Made by a program: the position numbers and the translations under genes
Notes under the pieces: model-generated
Told to the model about the DNA's origin: nothing
Databases searched by the model: none
The model's input: the letters and a program-made list of their open reading frames with translations, nothing else
Source: CAVWUA01 sp963758025
GTDB lineage: Bacteria; Planctomycetota; Planctomycetia; Isosphaerales; Isosphaeraceae
Direction: 5' to 3'
Assembly (NCBI GenBank): GCA_963758025.1
Contig: CAVWUA010000028.1
Location: 25,533 to 89,532 of the forward strand
DNA: 64,000 nucleotides
Shown: piece by piece, positions 1 through 9,507 of the stretch
Layout: each line of letters opens with the position of its first letter
How positions within the stretch are numbered: the first letter of the stretch is position 1

Positions 1-61
1 GAACCGGGAGCAGTTCGCCAAGGTCCGGGTCTTTGACTCCTACCTGGCCTCGCCGAAGTGA
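1..61 (+). CDS. C-terminal end of an unidentified protein (partial)
   Basis: An open frame enters from the left edge and ends at a TGA at 59-61, giving about 19 C-terminal residues ending in DSYLASPK. Its stop overlaps the GTG start of the next gene (GTGA overlap, 58-61), which suggests translational coupling in one operon. Too little is present to assign a family. Confidence 0.5.
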   Translation, partial: NREQFAKVRVFDSYLASPK

Positions 62-505
62 CGAACGATCGTCCTTCGGCACGCGGGTGGATGCGGGCCG
101 GGTTACTTGCGTTGTTCGTCACGTACCTCGTCGTGCTGTACGACCTGGCGATCTTCCATTTCCCGGCCTCCCACCCACCGCCGAATCTGGTTCCCTTCCG
201 TTCGATTGTCGCGGACTGGCGGTTCGGCGGCCGGAACCTGCTGGTCAACTTTGTCGGCAACCTCGTGGCGTTCCTGCCGATGGGAATGGTTCCGGCGCTT
301 GATCGGGAGGAAACCGATCGGGCCGGGACGTGTCGCCGCGTTCTGTCTCGTCCTCAGCCTGGGGATCGAGGTCTCGCAGTATTTTTCCGGACGCCGGGTC
401 GCCGACGTGGACGACCTGATCCTCAACACGGCGGGCGGGCTGCTGGGTTACGCGATCGTCCGTTACTGGCGAGGCGGGCGACGAACGAACCAGGGCGTGA
501 CGTGA
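58..505 (+). CDS. VanZ-like family membrane protein, frameshifted
   Basis: Small integral membrane protein of the VanZ-like family; the cellular role of most members is unknown, and teicoplanin resistance is known only for VanZ itself. The first frame (GTG start at 58) gives a TM helix (LLALFVTYLVVLYDLAIF), then the family-typical NLVPFRSI and a hydrophobic NLVGNL-type stretch ending near FLPMGMVPA. The remainder continues in the next frame from about 300 with LSLGIEVSQYF, ADVDDLILNTAGGLLGY and the stop at 503-505. These two halves in this order are the normal VanZ layout, so an indel near 300 splits one gene. About 148 residues in total, normal for the family. Whether the shift is a sequencing error or real cannot be told here, but the second half is well conserved. 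Confidence 0.75.
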
Positions 506-614
506 CAAACCGCCAGGCCCTTGCGGTTCACCTCGATTCCGGGTCCCGCCTTTTGTTACGGTGGACGGTTCACCATCAAAGGGAAGGATTTCCGGGACCG
601 AATCGAGAGCATTC

Positions 615-2405
615 ATGGCGTTGTTGAGTCTGCGGGATGTGGGGCTGGCGTTCGGCGGCCCCCGGCTGCTGGATGGCGTGAACCTCCAGATCGATCGGGG
701 AGAGCGGATCGCGCTTCTGGGACGGAACGGAGAAGGCAAGAGCACCCTCCTCCGCCTGATCGACGGGCAGATCGAGCCGGATGAGGGGGACATCCTTCGC
801 CAGCAAGGGCTGAGCGTCGCCCGATTGCCTCAGGACGTGCCCAGGGACCGCTCCGGCACGGTCGCCGAGGAGGTGGCCGCGGGACTGACAACGACCGAGC
901 ACGCGCCGGGCGTACCCGATTACCGGGTCGAGGCCATCATTTCCAAGATGGGACTCGACACCGACGCTCCATTTGGCTCGCTCTCATCCGGCATGACGCG
1001 GCGCGTTCTGCTGGCGAAGGCCCTCGTGAATGAGCCGGATATTCTCCTGCTCGATGAGCCGACCAATCACCTCGACATCGAGTCGATCCGCTGGCTCGAA
1101 GATTTCCTCCTGCGCGATGGGGGAACCCTCCTCTTCGTGACCCACGACCGCGTGTTCATGGAACGACTGGCCACCCGCATTATCGAACTCGATCGGGGCC
1201 ATCTCTACGACTGGGCGTGTGACTACCCGACCTTCGTCCGTCGCAAGGATGAACTTCTCGCGGCCGAGGAGCGGCAGAACGCACTCTTTGACAAGAAGCT
1301 GGCCCAGGAGGAGGTCTGGATTCGCAAGGGGATTCAGGCCCGGCGGACCCGCAACGAGGGGCGTGTCCGGGCCTTGAAGGCCATGCGCGAGTCGCGCCGG
1401 CAACGCCGCGAGCGCCAGGGCACCGCCCGGATGCAGGTCCAGGAAGCCGAGCGTTCCGGCACGATGGTCGTCGAGGCCAAGGGAGTCTCGTTCGCCTACG
1501 ACGATCGCCCGATCATCACCGACCTGACCACCACGATCTCCCGGGGGGACAAGGTCGGAATCATCGGCCCGAACGGCGCGGGGAAATCGACCTTGCTGCG
1601 CCTGCTGCTCGGGCAGTTGCCGCCCGGTGAGGGGACGATCCGGCAAGGGACGAACCTGGAGGTGGCGTACTTCGACCAGCTCAAGGGGACGCTCGACGAG
1701 GCGAAGACGGTCCAGGAGAACGTCTCCGACGGCTACGACACGATCTCGATCAACGGCCAGCCGCGGCATGTGCTCGGCTATCTTCAGGAATTCTTGTTCC
1801 CTCCCGAACGCTCGCGCAGCCTGGTCAAGCTCCTCTCCGGTGGGGAACGGAGCCGCCTGCTCCTGGCGAAGCTGTTCACGAAGCCCTCGAACGTCCTCGT
1901 TCTGGACGAACCGACCAACGACCTCGATATCGAGACCCTGGAACTGCTGGAGAGCCTCCTGGTCGAGTACCAGGGAACCGTCCTCCTCGTCAGCCACGAT
2001 CGAGCCTTTCTGAATGACGTGGTCACGAGCATCCTGGCTGTCGAGCCGGACGGGCAGGTCAAGGAGTACGATGGCGGATATGACGATTACCTGAGTCAAC
2101 GCCGCGAGGACGTTCCCGCCGAGACGAAATCAAAGACAGCCTCCCCGCCCACGACGACGGCAACGACGGAGAATCGCCGTCGCACATTGAGCTACAAGGA
2201 GAAACGCGAGCTGGAGGCCCTGCCGATCCGCATCGAGGAGCTGGAGGCGGCTCGCCAGCGCTGGCACGACACGATGGCCGATCCGGCGTTCTATCAGCGA
2301 GAGGGAAGCGAGATCGCCGAGGCCAAGGCGGAGCTGGACACGCTGGAACGCGAACTGGCCGAGGCGTATGAACGCTGGGAATCGCTGGAGGCCAAGGCGG
2401 TCTAG
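615..2405 (+). CDS. uup: ABC-F family ATPase, Uup type
   Basis: Cytoplasmic ABC-F protein with two nucleotide-binding domains and no membrane segment; the family acts on ribosomes, and Uup also affects DNA-repair and transposon-excision phenotypes. Walker A motifs are GRNGEGKST (about residues 36-44) and GPNGAGKST (about 318-326). The signature motifs are LSSGM (degenerate) and LSGGE, and both Walker B regions end in LLDEPTNHLD or VLDEPTNDLD. A charged linker rich in Arg and Glu separates the domains. Residues from about 525 to the end form the C-terminal coiled coil (LSYKEKRELE onward) that marks Uup rather than EttA. The ATG at 615 is preferred over an in-frame ATG at 561, because family homology starts with MALLSLRDV. 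Length about 596 aa is normal. The gene is intact. Confidence 0.92.
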   Translation: MALLSLRDVGLAFGGPRLLDGVNLQIDRGERIALLGRNGEGKSTLLRLIDGQIEPDEGDILRQQGLSVARLPQDVPRDRSGTVAEEVAAGLTTTEHAPGVPDYRVEAIISKMGLDTDAPFGSLSSGMTRRVLLAKALVNEPDILLLDEPTNHLDIESIRWLEDFLLRDGGTLLFVTHDRVFMERLATRIIELDRGHLYDWACDYPTFVRRKDELLAAEERQNALFDKKLAQEEVWIRKGIQARRTRNEGRVRALKAMRESRRQRRERQGTARMQVQEAERSGTMVVEAKGVSFAYDDRPIITDLTTTISRGDKVGIIGPNGAGKSTLLRLLLGQLPPGEGTIRQGTNLEVAYFDQLKGTLDEAKTVQENVSDGYDTISINGQPRHVLGYLQEFLFPPERSRSLVKLLSGGERSRLLLAKLFTKPSNVLVLDEPTNDLDIETLELLESLLVEYQGTVLLVSHDRAFLNDVVTSILAVEPDGQVKEYDGGYDDYLSQRREDVPAETKSKTASPPTTTATTENRRRTLSYKEKRELEALPIRIEELEAARQRWHDTMADPAFYQREGSEIAEAKAELDTLERELAEAYERWESLEAKAV

Positions 2406-2515
2406 CACGCGGCGCGTTCCGATCGAAGGGAATGATTGCTCCCGATCCGTCGCGCCGGTAGCTTTGAAAAGAGAAAGAGTCGCACCCGACGGACTTGCGA
2501 ACGGGGAGAATATCC

Positions 2516-3915
2516 ATGACCATCGAATCCCTGCCGAGGTTTCACGACAGTCTCGCGAGGGCTCCTCGCATTGTTGGTGGTCGTTCCGGCTTTGGCCAGA
2601 GCGGACGGCGGCGCGAACGTGCCCGACGGCTGGAGCACCCGGTCGCCGCGCGATGAGGTTCGCCCCGCGTTCGCGTATCGACCCGATGGCGGGCCGGATG
2701 GCGGCGGACGGTTCATCATCGAGGCCGACGATCGCGAAGGGTTGATCGGCTGGTGGGAGACGACTCGACCCGTACAGGGGGGACGTTCTTACCGGTTCTC
2801 CGTGAAACGTAAGGTTCTGTGGCATCCAGGTCCCCCGTCGTGTCGCCGTCCCTCGCATCCTCTGGCAGGACGAACAGGGGCGGCCCGTCCTTCGGGATCA
2901 GCCGACCGATGCATCGTTCCGGCTCGGCGAGCGACCCCGTGCGGAGCCGGAGTTTCCGACGGACCTGGAGGAGGACGAGAACGGATGGACGGAGGTTGGC
3001 GCGACGCTACGGGCGCCGTCCGGGGCGTCGAAGGCCCTCATCGAACTGGGATACCGCTGGGAACCGGATGGTCGAGTGGAATGGGCGTGCGTCCAATTCG
3101 AGGAGACGCCGGCGCCGCCCCCGCGCATCGTCCGCCTGGCGACGATCCATCTCCAACCCGCCGCCGGAACCACCGCCGAGGACAAATGCCGCCAGTTCGC
3201 GCCGTTGATCGAGGAAGCCGCCGGCAAGGGGGCGGACCTGATCGTGATGCCGGAGACCCTGACGTTCTATGGGAGAAATCGCTCGTATGCCGAGTGCGCG
3301 GAGCCGATCCCCGGCCCGTCCACCCGGTACTTCGGTCAACTCGCGAAGCAGCATGACGTCTATCTCGTCGCGGGACTTCTCGAACGAGATGGGCACCTTG
3401 TGTATAACGTCGCCGTCCTGATCGGGCCGGATGGTCAGATCGTGGGGAAATACCGCAAGGTTACGCTGCCTCGCGGAGAGATCGAGGGAGGCATCACCCC
3501 CGGCCACGATTATCCCGTCTTCGAAACTCGATTCGGTCGGGTCGGAATGATGGTCTGCTACGACGGTTTCTTCCCCGAGGTCGCGCGCGAGTTGAGCAAC
3601 CGGGGAGCGGAAGTCATCGCGTGGCCGGTCTGGGGCTGCAATCCGCTGCTCGCCGCGGCGCGTGCTTGTGAGAATCACGTCTATCTCGTGAGCAGCACCT
3701 ACACCGACCCGTCCGCCGAGTGGACGATCTCGGCGATCTACGGCCACGACGGCCGCCCTCTCGCCCGGGCGACACAGTGGGGCAGCGTGGCGATCGCCGA
3801 GGTGGATCTGAATGACCCGCTCTACTGGCACAGCCTGGGCGACTTCAAGGCGCAGTTGCTCCGGCACCGTCCCGCGAGTGCCGAAGAGCGGAACCGGGCG
3901 AAGTCGGACCAGTAG
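2516..3915 (+). CDS. Secreted carbon-nitrogen hydrolase (nitrilase superfamily), frameshifted
   Basis: The C-terminal part (about 3124-3915) is a complete nitrilase-superfamily domain with the Glu-Lys-Cys triad visible: Glu in VMPETLTFYG, Lys in GKYRKVTLP, Cys in MVCYDGFFPE. It should hydrolyse an amide or nitrile; the substrate is unknown. Upstream is a hydrophobic signal-peptide core (LLALLVVVPALARADGG, about 2562-2612) and an extra domain of about 150 residues (WWETTRPVQGGRSYRF, VPRILWQDEQGRPV) that looks like a beta-sandwich module. The three stretches lie in different frames, so two indels are inferred, one between about 2520 and 2565 and one near 2815. The proposed ATG at 2516 depends on the first of these being repaired. 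A signal peptide on a nitrilase-like enzyme points to a periplasmic location, unusual for a mainly cytosolic superfamily. Confidence 0.72.
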
Positions 3916-3929
3916 CCTCACATTGACCC

Positions 3930-6900
3930 TTAAAAAACGGCGAGCCGGCATCGTGGAGAATGCCGGCTCGCCGTTCGATTCCGGATCTCGCATCGACCGC
4001 TCAATGAGCGGCTGACTGGAGGCGCTGCTTGCTCCTCGGCGTATTCTTCCCCTTCCTCGATCTCCTCAGCCTCGGGGAGGGATGGCCCTCGGCCGAACAG
4101 TTCGTAGAGCACGGGAAGCACGAGCATCGTCAGCATGGTAGCCGACGACATCCCGAAGAAGACGACCGTGGCCAGCGGGCGTTGAACCTCCGCGCCGACC
4201 CCCTTCGAGAGCATCATCGGCACGAACCCCAGGGCCGCGACCAGGCCAGTCATGAGCACCGGCCTCAGCCGCACGAGGGCCGCATCCTCGATCGCCTGGT
4301 TCTTGGGCATTCCGTGCAGCATTCGGTCGTGAATTGCCGCGACCAGAACCAGGCCCATCAGCATCGCCGCGCCGGTCAGGGCGATGAACCCGACCCCCGC
4401 GGAGATCGTGAACGGCATGTCCCTGTACCAGAGGCCGAAGATCCCGCCGTTTCCGGCGAAGAGCACGCCGCAGAAGACGATCAGGGCATCCCGCATGGAG
4501 TTAAACGTCAGGTAGAGCAGGCTCACGATCATCGCCAGCGCGAGCGGGACGACCAGGTACAGTCGTTTCCGGGCACGGATCATGTTCTCGAACTGGCCGC
4601 CCCATTCGATGGTGTAACCAGTCGGCAGCGCGACCTCCTTTTCAATCCGCTCCTGCGCGTCTTTCACGAAGGAGCCGACGTCGCGACCGCGCACGTTCGA
4701 CTGCACGACGATCCGCCGCTTGCCCCACTCGCGGGGAATGGTCGAGGGGCCGGTGGTGGTCACCAGCTTCGCCATCCGGGTCAAGGGAATGCGCGCGCCG
4801 GTGGCGGTCGGGATCAGAATTCGATTCAGTGCGTCGGGATCATCCCGGTACGACTCTGGCAAGCGGACCAACAGGGGAAACCGCCGCTCTCCTTCGCGGA
4901 TATCACCGACGTTGATGCCGCCGACCGCGCCCACCGAGTCGAGAACGACGCGCGTCGGGACGCCATAGCGTGAGAGCGCCTGCCGATCGACCTCCACCCG
5001 CAGCACAGGTAGACCCGTGATCTGCTCGGCGCTGACGTCGGCCGAGCCGGGGATCTTGCTGACGACGCGGGCGATCTCGTCAGCCTTCGTCTTCAGGACA
5101 TCAAGGTCGTCGCCGAAGAGCTTGATCCCGAGATCGGCCCGGATGCCCGCGATCATCTCATTGATGCGCTGTTCGATCGGCTGGCTGAAGAGGGTCGCCA
5201 TGCCGGGGAGCCGATCCATCTCCGCCGCCATCTCGTTCACCAACTCTTCCTGATTGGATGCGCGTTTCCAGCCCTCCATCGGCTTGAGCGTGACGAACAC
5301 GTCGCTCAGTTCCAGACCCATCGGGTCGGTGGCGACCTCGGCCGTCCCGGTGCGGGTCCAGACCTCGTCGATCTCGTCCGGGAACTTCTTCAGGAGAATT
5401 TCCTCGATCTTCGTCCCATACCGCTGAGACTCTTCGAGGTTGACTCGCGCCAGGCGGACCGTATTGAAGACGATCGTTCCCTCGCTGAGCCTCGGGATAA
5501 ACTCCGAGCCGAGCGTCGAGCCCAGGGCGACCATCCCTGCCGTCAAACCGAGCACGCAGAGCAGGGTCATCACCGGCTGCCAGAGCGCCAGGCGGAGCAG
5601 GGGACGGTAGCAGGCATGCGCGATCCGGTCGACGATCGTTTCCTTCTCCTTCGTCTTCCGCGACAGGCCAAGCGAGGCGAGCACCGGCATGAGCGTCAGG
5701 GACAGGAGCATCGATCCGGCCAGCGCGAAGATGACCGTCAGGGCCATCGGCCGGAACATCTTCCCCTCGACTCCCTGAAGGGCCAGGATCGGCAGATAGA
5801 CGATCATGATGATCAGTTCGCCGAACATCGTCGGCTTCCGGACCTCGATGGCCGCGTCCAGGACGATGGCCAGCTTGTTCCGGCGCGAGGCGCTCGTGCG
5901 CGATGTGTCGCACGCAGTTCTCGATCATGACGACCGAACTATCGACCACGAGGCCGAAGTCGATCGCGCCGAGGCTCATCAGGCTGCCGGCGATGCCCAC
6001 CCTCTGCATCATCGTGACCGCGAAGAGCATCGACAGCGGAATCACCGACGCCACGATCAGCCCCGCCCGGAGGTTCCCGAGAAAGGCGAACAGAACGGCG
6101 ATGACCAGGATGGCCCCCTCGAAGAGGTTCTTCTCCACGGTCTTGAGGACGTGGTTGACCAGGTCGGTTCGCTTGTAAACGACGTGAACCTTGACGTCCT
6201 TCGGCAGAAGTTTGCGCACATCCTTCATGGCCTCGTCCACGGCCATGGTGATGTCGCGGGAATTTTCTCCCATCCGCATGAAGACCAGGCCGAGAACGAC
6301 CTCCCCCTTGCCCTGAGCCGTCGTCCCTCCGCGGCGGATGGCGTGGCCGAGTTCGACGTTGGCAACGTCCCGGATGCGGATGGGGATGCCCTCGACCGAG
6401 GTGATGACGATATCGGAGATCTCGTCGATGTTGCGGACCAGGCCGATCCCCTGAACGAGGTTCACGTTGCCGGCCCGGTTGACCGGCCCGCCGCCGACGT
6501 TCTGGTTGTTCTCCCGAAGGGCCTTGATCACTTCGTCGAGCGTCAGATGATACTTGGCGAGCTTCACGGGCTCCACCTGAACCTCGTACTGCTTGGCCAG
6601 GCCACCCAGAGTGTTGACCTCCGCCACGCCCGGCACGCGTCGCAAGCGTGGGCGGACCACCCAGTCCTGCATCGTCCGTAGTTCGGTCGCGTTATAGACG
6701 TCGCTGGTCAGGTAATAGTGATAGATCTCGCCGAGCCCCGTGGCGACCGGCCCCATGACGGGCCGTTCGATTCCCGGCGCAAGCTGGATCTCGCCCAAAC
6801 GCTCGTTGATCTGCTGGCGAGCAAAATAGATGTCGATGTCGTCGCTGAAGATCGCCACGACCTGCGAGAGGCCGAACTTGGAGACTGAGCGGACCTCTTC

Positions 6901-7143
6901 CAGCCCCTTCAGGCCCCCCAGTGACAGCTCGACCGGGAACGTGACGAGCCGCTCGATCTCCTCGGGGGCCATGGCCGGGGCCGTGGTGTTGATCTGAACC
7001 TGGTTCGGCGTCGTGTCGGGAAAGGCGTCGAGCGGAAGCTCCACGGCCGACCGCACACCCACGAACACGAGCAATGCGGCAAGTAACAAGACGACGAAGC
7101 GGTTATTGAGACTGAACCCGATCAGGGCGTTCAGCATGTGCAA
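3930..7143 (-). CDS. CusA/CzcA-type heavy-metal efflux RND pump, frameshifted
   Basis: Inner-membrane proton-driven pump of the HME-RND class, exporting metal ions with a periplasmic adaptor and an outer-membrane channel. The N-terminal half (7143 down to about 5890) starts MLNALIGFSLNNR and carries periplasmic porter domains and the TM4 proton-relay motif DFGLVVDSSVVMIEN that marks the heavy-metal class. Homology then jumps frame near 5880 (RNKLAIVLDAAIEVRKPTMF in the second frame) and continues to the last TM segments (LPVLYELFGRGP). Total about 1,050 aa is normal. The reading frame nominally ends at 3930, inside the terminator hairpin. A neighbouring frame stops near 4004, so a second indel near 4010 is likely and the true C-terminus may be about 25 residues shorter. 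The adaptor gene is 22 bp upstream in the same operon. The exact metal cannot be told. Confidence 0.88.
3932..3973 (-). terminator. Rho-independent terminator of the metal-efflux operon
   Basis: A perfect 14-bp stem (3938-3951 with 3960-3973) and an 8-nt loop lie directly beside an A6 run at 3932-3937, which reads as U6 in minus-strand RNA. This is a strong intrinsic terminator for the minus-strand operon. The hairpin may also stop the plus-strand hydrolase gene ending at 3915, but no T-run follows on that side. Confidence 0.85.
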
Positions 7144-7165
7144 ATCCTCCCTTGGTTCGGGTTCG

Positions 7166-8516
7166 TTACTCGGCCAGTTGGTCTTTGAGCAGCTCGCTCA
7201 GGAGCAGGAACGATCCGGTGGTCACGATGCGTTGCCCGGACTTCAGGCCCCACTTGACCCGGACCAATCCCGGCTCATCGATCGATTCAACCACCACGCG
7301 CTGAGGAAGGAATTTGCCCGGCGTCTCCTCGTCGGCCAGAAAGACCAGATCCGCCCGTCCATCGTTCTGCACGGCTTCCCGAGAGATCATCAGCATGTCG
7401 CGCGGCTCACCGATCTGGATCTCGGCCCGGCCAAACTGCATGGCGCGGAGCTTCCCTTCCGGGTTCTCCAGCACGGCACGAACACGGATGGTCCGGGTCG
7501 CGGTGTTGACCGCGGTATCGACCCAGTCCACCTCGCCCGGAAAGACCGGTTTGGTCGTGCCGGTGATCGTGAACTTCACCGGCTGACCGACCTGGACATG
7601 ATCGATCTCGGATTCATATACATCGATCCAGGCCCACATCTGCCGCGTGTCCGCCACGACGAAGAGGGTGTGGTTGGCCTCGATGGCCTCGCCAAGGACC
7701 GCATGCCGCGCGACGACCGTCCCTTCGATCGGCGAGGTAATTTTCAAGAGGCTTGAGGTATCCTTTTTCTTCTCGATCTGGACCAGATCCGAGTCGGTGT
7801 AACCCAGGTTGCGCAGCTTCTGGGTGGCGTTGAGCAGGTCGGCCCTGGCCTGATTCAAGGCGGTGCGGGCTTCCAGCTCGTTCTTCAGGGGCAAGGCCCC
7901 CTTCTTGGTGAGCGCCTCGGTCCGGGTCAAGGTGGCCTCAGCCAGCTCGACCATCGGCTGGGTGGCCAGATAATTCGCCTTGGCGGTCCCGACTTCCGCC
8001 GAGTCGATCACGGCGAGCACATCACCCGGATGTTCGAGTACCCCCTCATCCGTGAGGATCTGGTGAACCAGGCCACGGACGCGGGGACGAACCTCCGCGT
8101 ACTCATTCATGTTGTACTCGGATTCGGCGTTGCCAGCGAGTCGATCCGCATGCTGCTGGACCTCGACCTTGGCCATCTCCAGGCCAATCTCCTGCACGAC
8201 CTCCTCGGACGAGAGCTGGATGACCGGGAGTAGCTGTCGGCACGCCCGCGAATCCTGCGGCTCGGTCAAATCCTGGCACTGCGGACAGGTCTCCTCGGGC
8301 TGGTTGTGCAGGGCGCACCAGCCGTCATCGACCATCTCCTCCGGCTTCTCTGGGAGGGCCGGCTCGGCGTTTTCCTTGTCGCGTGAGCGCGGTCTCCTTG
8401 CCCTGGATACGATCGAGCGCTGAGGCGAGTAAATCCGGGCGTGCCCAGGCGAGCCCGACGCCGAGAGCGGCCAGCGCGACAACCCCCAGCACGATGCGCA
8501 CAGCAATTCGTTTCAT
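7166..8516 (-). CDS. CusB/CzcB-type periplasmic adaptor with zinc-ribbon-like motif, frameshifted
   Basis: Membrane-fusion (HlyD-like) subunit linking the CusA-type pump downstream to an outer-membrane channel. The ATG at 8516 gives an N-terminal TM anchor (IVLGVVALAALGVGLAWA). An indel near 8385 moves the frame, after which the protein runs unbroken to 7166: WCALHNQPEETCPQC (a Cys-His-Cys-Cys cluster), lipoyl-like half (VRPRVRGLVHQI), helical hairpin, second lipoyl half (ITSPIEGTVVARHAVLGEAI), beta-barrel and membrane-proximal domain. Length about 449 aa fits the family. The Cys/His cluster before the lipoyl domain is seen in some HME adaptors and may bind metal before transfer; that is inference. 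Confidence 0.85.
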
Positions 8517-8607
8517 GACAACACGACCTTGTTCAGGTGGGTCTCGCTCAGAGACATCGGACGGATGATTGGTGAGCGAAACCGCGATATCTTGAGGAGG
8601 TTACGAA

Positions 8608-9141
8608 TCAGGTGGGATCGACGAACGCACGACAACACTCGCTCGAATCACTCCGGCTCGTCGCGTCCTCCTCTCGTCGATTACCCGAAAAGGGCATCCC
8701 GAGGAGGGCGCAGCGGAAGGCGGCCGAGAGGGAAATCGAGTCGGACTCTCGTGGCGTTTGAATCAGCAGCGGAATGTTTGAAGCAAAGGCAAGGAAAGGC
8801 GCGCAGTTTCCCCTGAATGCTCGGTCAGGGGGCATCCGAAGGGCGTGCGTGGGGGAAGGGGAGAGGAAGGCGGAAAGCCCCAGACCCAGGAAGCAGAGGT
8901 CGAGAGGCAGCAGATGCCAGTCCGCGACGATTTCGTGAGTACGCAGGTCGGGAACCGTCGGCTGAGCGGCCCCGTTGCAGATGCAATCGTCGTCGTTGAC
9001 CGGGCAGGGGGCGGACGTTGGGCCGCCATGATCGTGGCTATGGTGCGCGCCGTGAGGCCCGTCCCCCGCGCCGGCTGGTGCGCACCAGACGGGGCAGGTC
9101 CCCAGAAAGAAAATCAGAAGTGAGGAGACAACAAGACGCAC
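8608..9141 (-). CDS. Small secreted His/Cys-rich protein, first gene of the metal-efflux operon
   Basis: No family recognised. GTG start at 9141 gives a signal peptide (RLVVSSLLIFFLGTCPVWCAPAG), then a His-rich run (HGAHHSHDHGG) and Cys residues in CPVNDDDCICNG. Later parts contain a hydrophobic stretch (LLPLDLCFLGLGLSAFL), and the tail is low in recognisable structure, so a frameshift near the end cannot be excluded. It is the first gene after the promoter at 9190-9217 and lies 91 bp upstream of the adaptor. Position plus metal-ligand residues suggest a periplasmic metal-binding or sensing protein; that role is inferred. Length 177 aa. Confidence 0.5.
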   Translation of the reverse strand: MRLVVSSLLIFFLGTCPVWCAPAGAGDGPHGAHHSHDHGGPTSAPCPVNDDDCICNGAAQPTVPDLRTHEIVADWHLLPLDLCFLGLGLSAFLSPSPTHALRMPPDRAFRGNCAPFLAFASNIPLLIQTPRESDSISLSAAFRCALLGMPFSGNRREEDATSRSDSSECCRAFVDPT

Positions 9142-9189
9142 GGGATTGTTTTTTTCACGAACTCGTTCTTTCCACCTGCTTACTCTCCT

Positions 9190-9217
9190 ATTTTATCCCA
9201 TTGCCGACACCGGTCAA
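9190..9217 (-). promoter_or_regulatory. Sigma70-type promoter of the metal-efflux operon
   Basis: On the minus strand TTGACC (9217-9212) and TAAAAT (9195-9190) are separated by 16 bp, close to the sigma70 consensus. The first start codon of the operon is 49 bp downstream at 9141. No clear metal-regulator dyad was seen around it. Confidence 0.6.
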
Positions 9218-9507
9218 GAAGTTCCCCGAGCCGTTCGAGACACGGACCGACATCGTGGGGACCTACGTGAAGTGATCTGGCGACCTGGAAGCGTGGAAGT
9301 TATCTTTATGAGGTCCGATTGGCGGGCCGAATGACTTTTGAGAGCACGTTCACGATCCTGGTGAAACGTGTCGAGACGCCCTTCCGGTCATCTCGATCCC
9401 ATCCGCCCATCCGACTCTCAGGGCAACAGACCGCAAGCTTGAACCGTCATTGACGGACGTCCGGCGTGGATTTCCCCCCATCCTCGACCCGAGGCGAGCT
9501 TCCCCCC
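9218..9507. other. Intergenic region between the divergent efflux operon and arginine deiminase gene
   Basis: About 290 bases without a credible gene. The short frames here lack family features. It must hold the promoter of the plus-strand deiminase gene, but I see no convincing -35/-10 pair. Confidence 0.4.

Noticed and set aside
58..505. Programmed ribosomal frameshifting in the VanZ-like gene and others
   Set aside because: No slippery heptamer or downstream pseudoknot was apparent and the breaks are spread over many unrelated genes, which fits sequence errors better.
4029..4973. A 314-codon plus-strand frame inside the CusA region
   Set aside because: Unstructured Arg/His/Gln text antisense to conserved RND domains.
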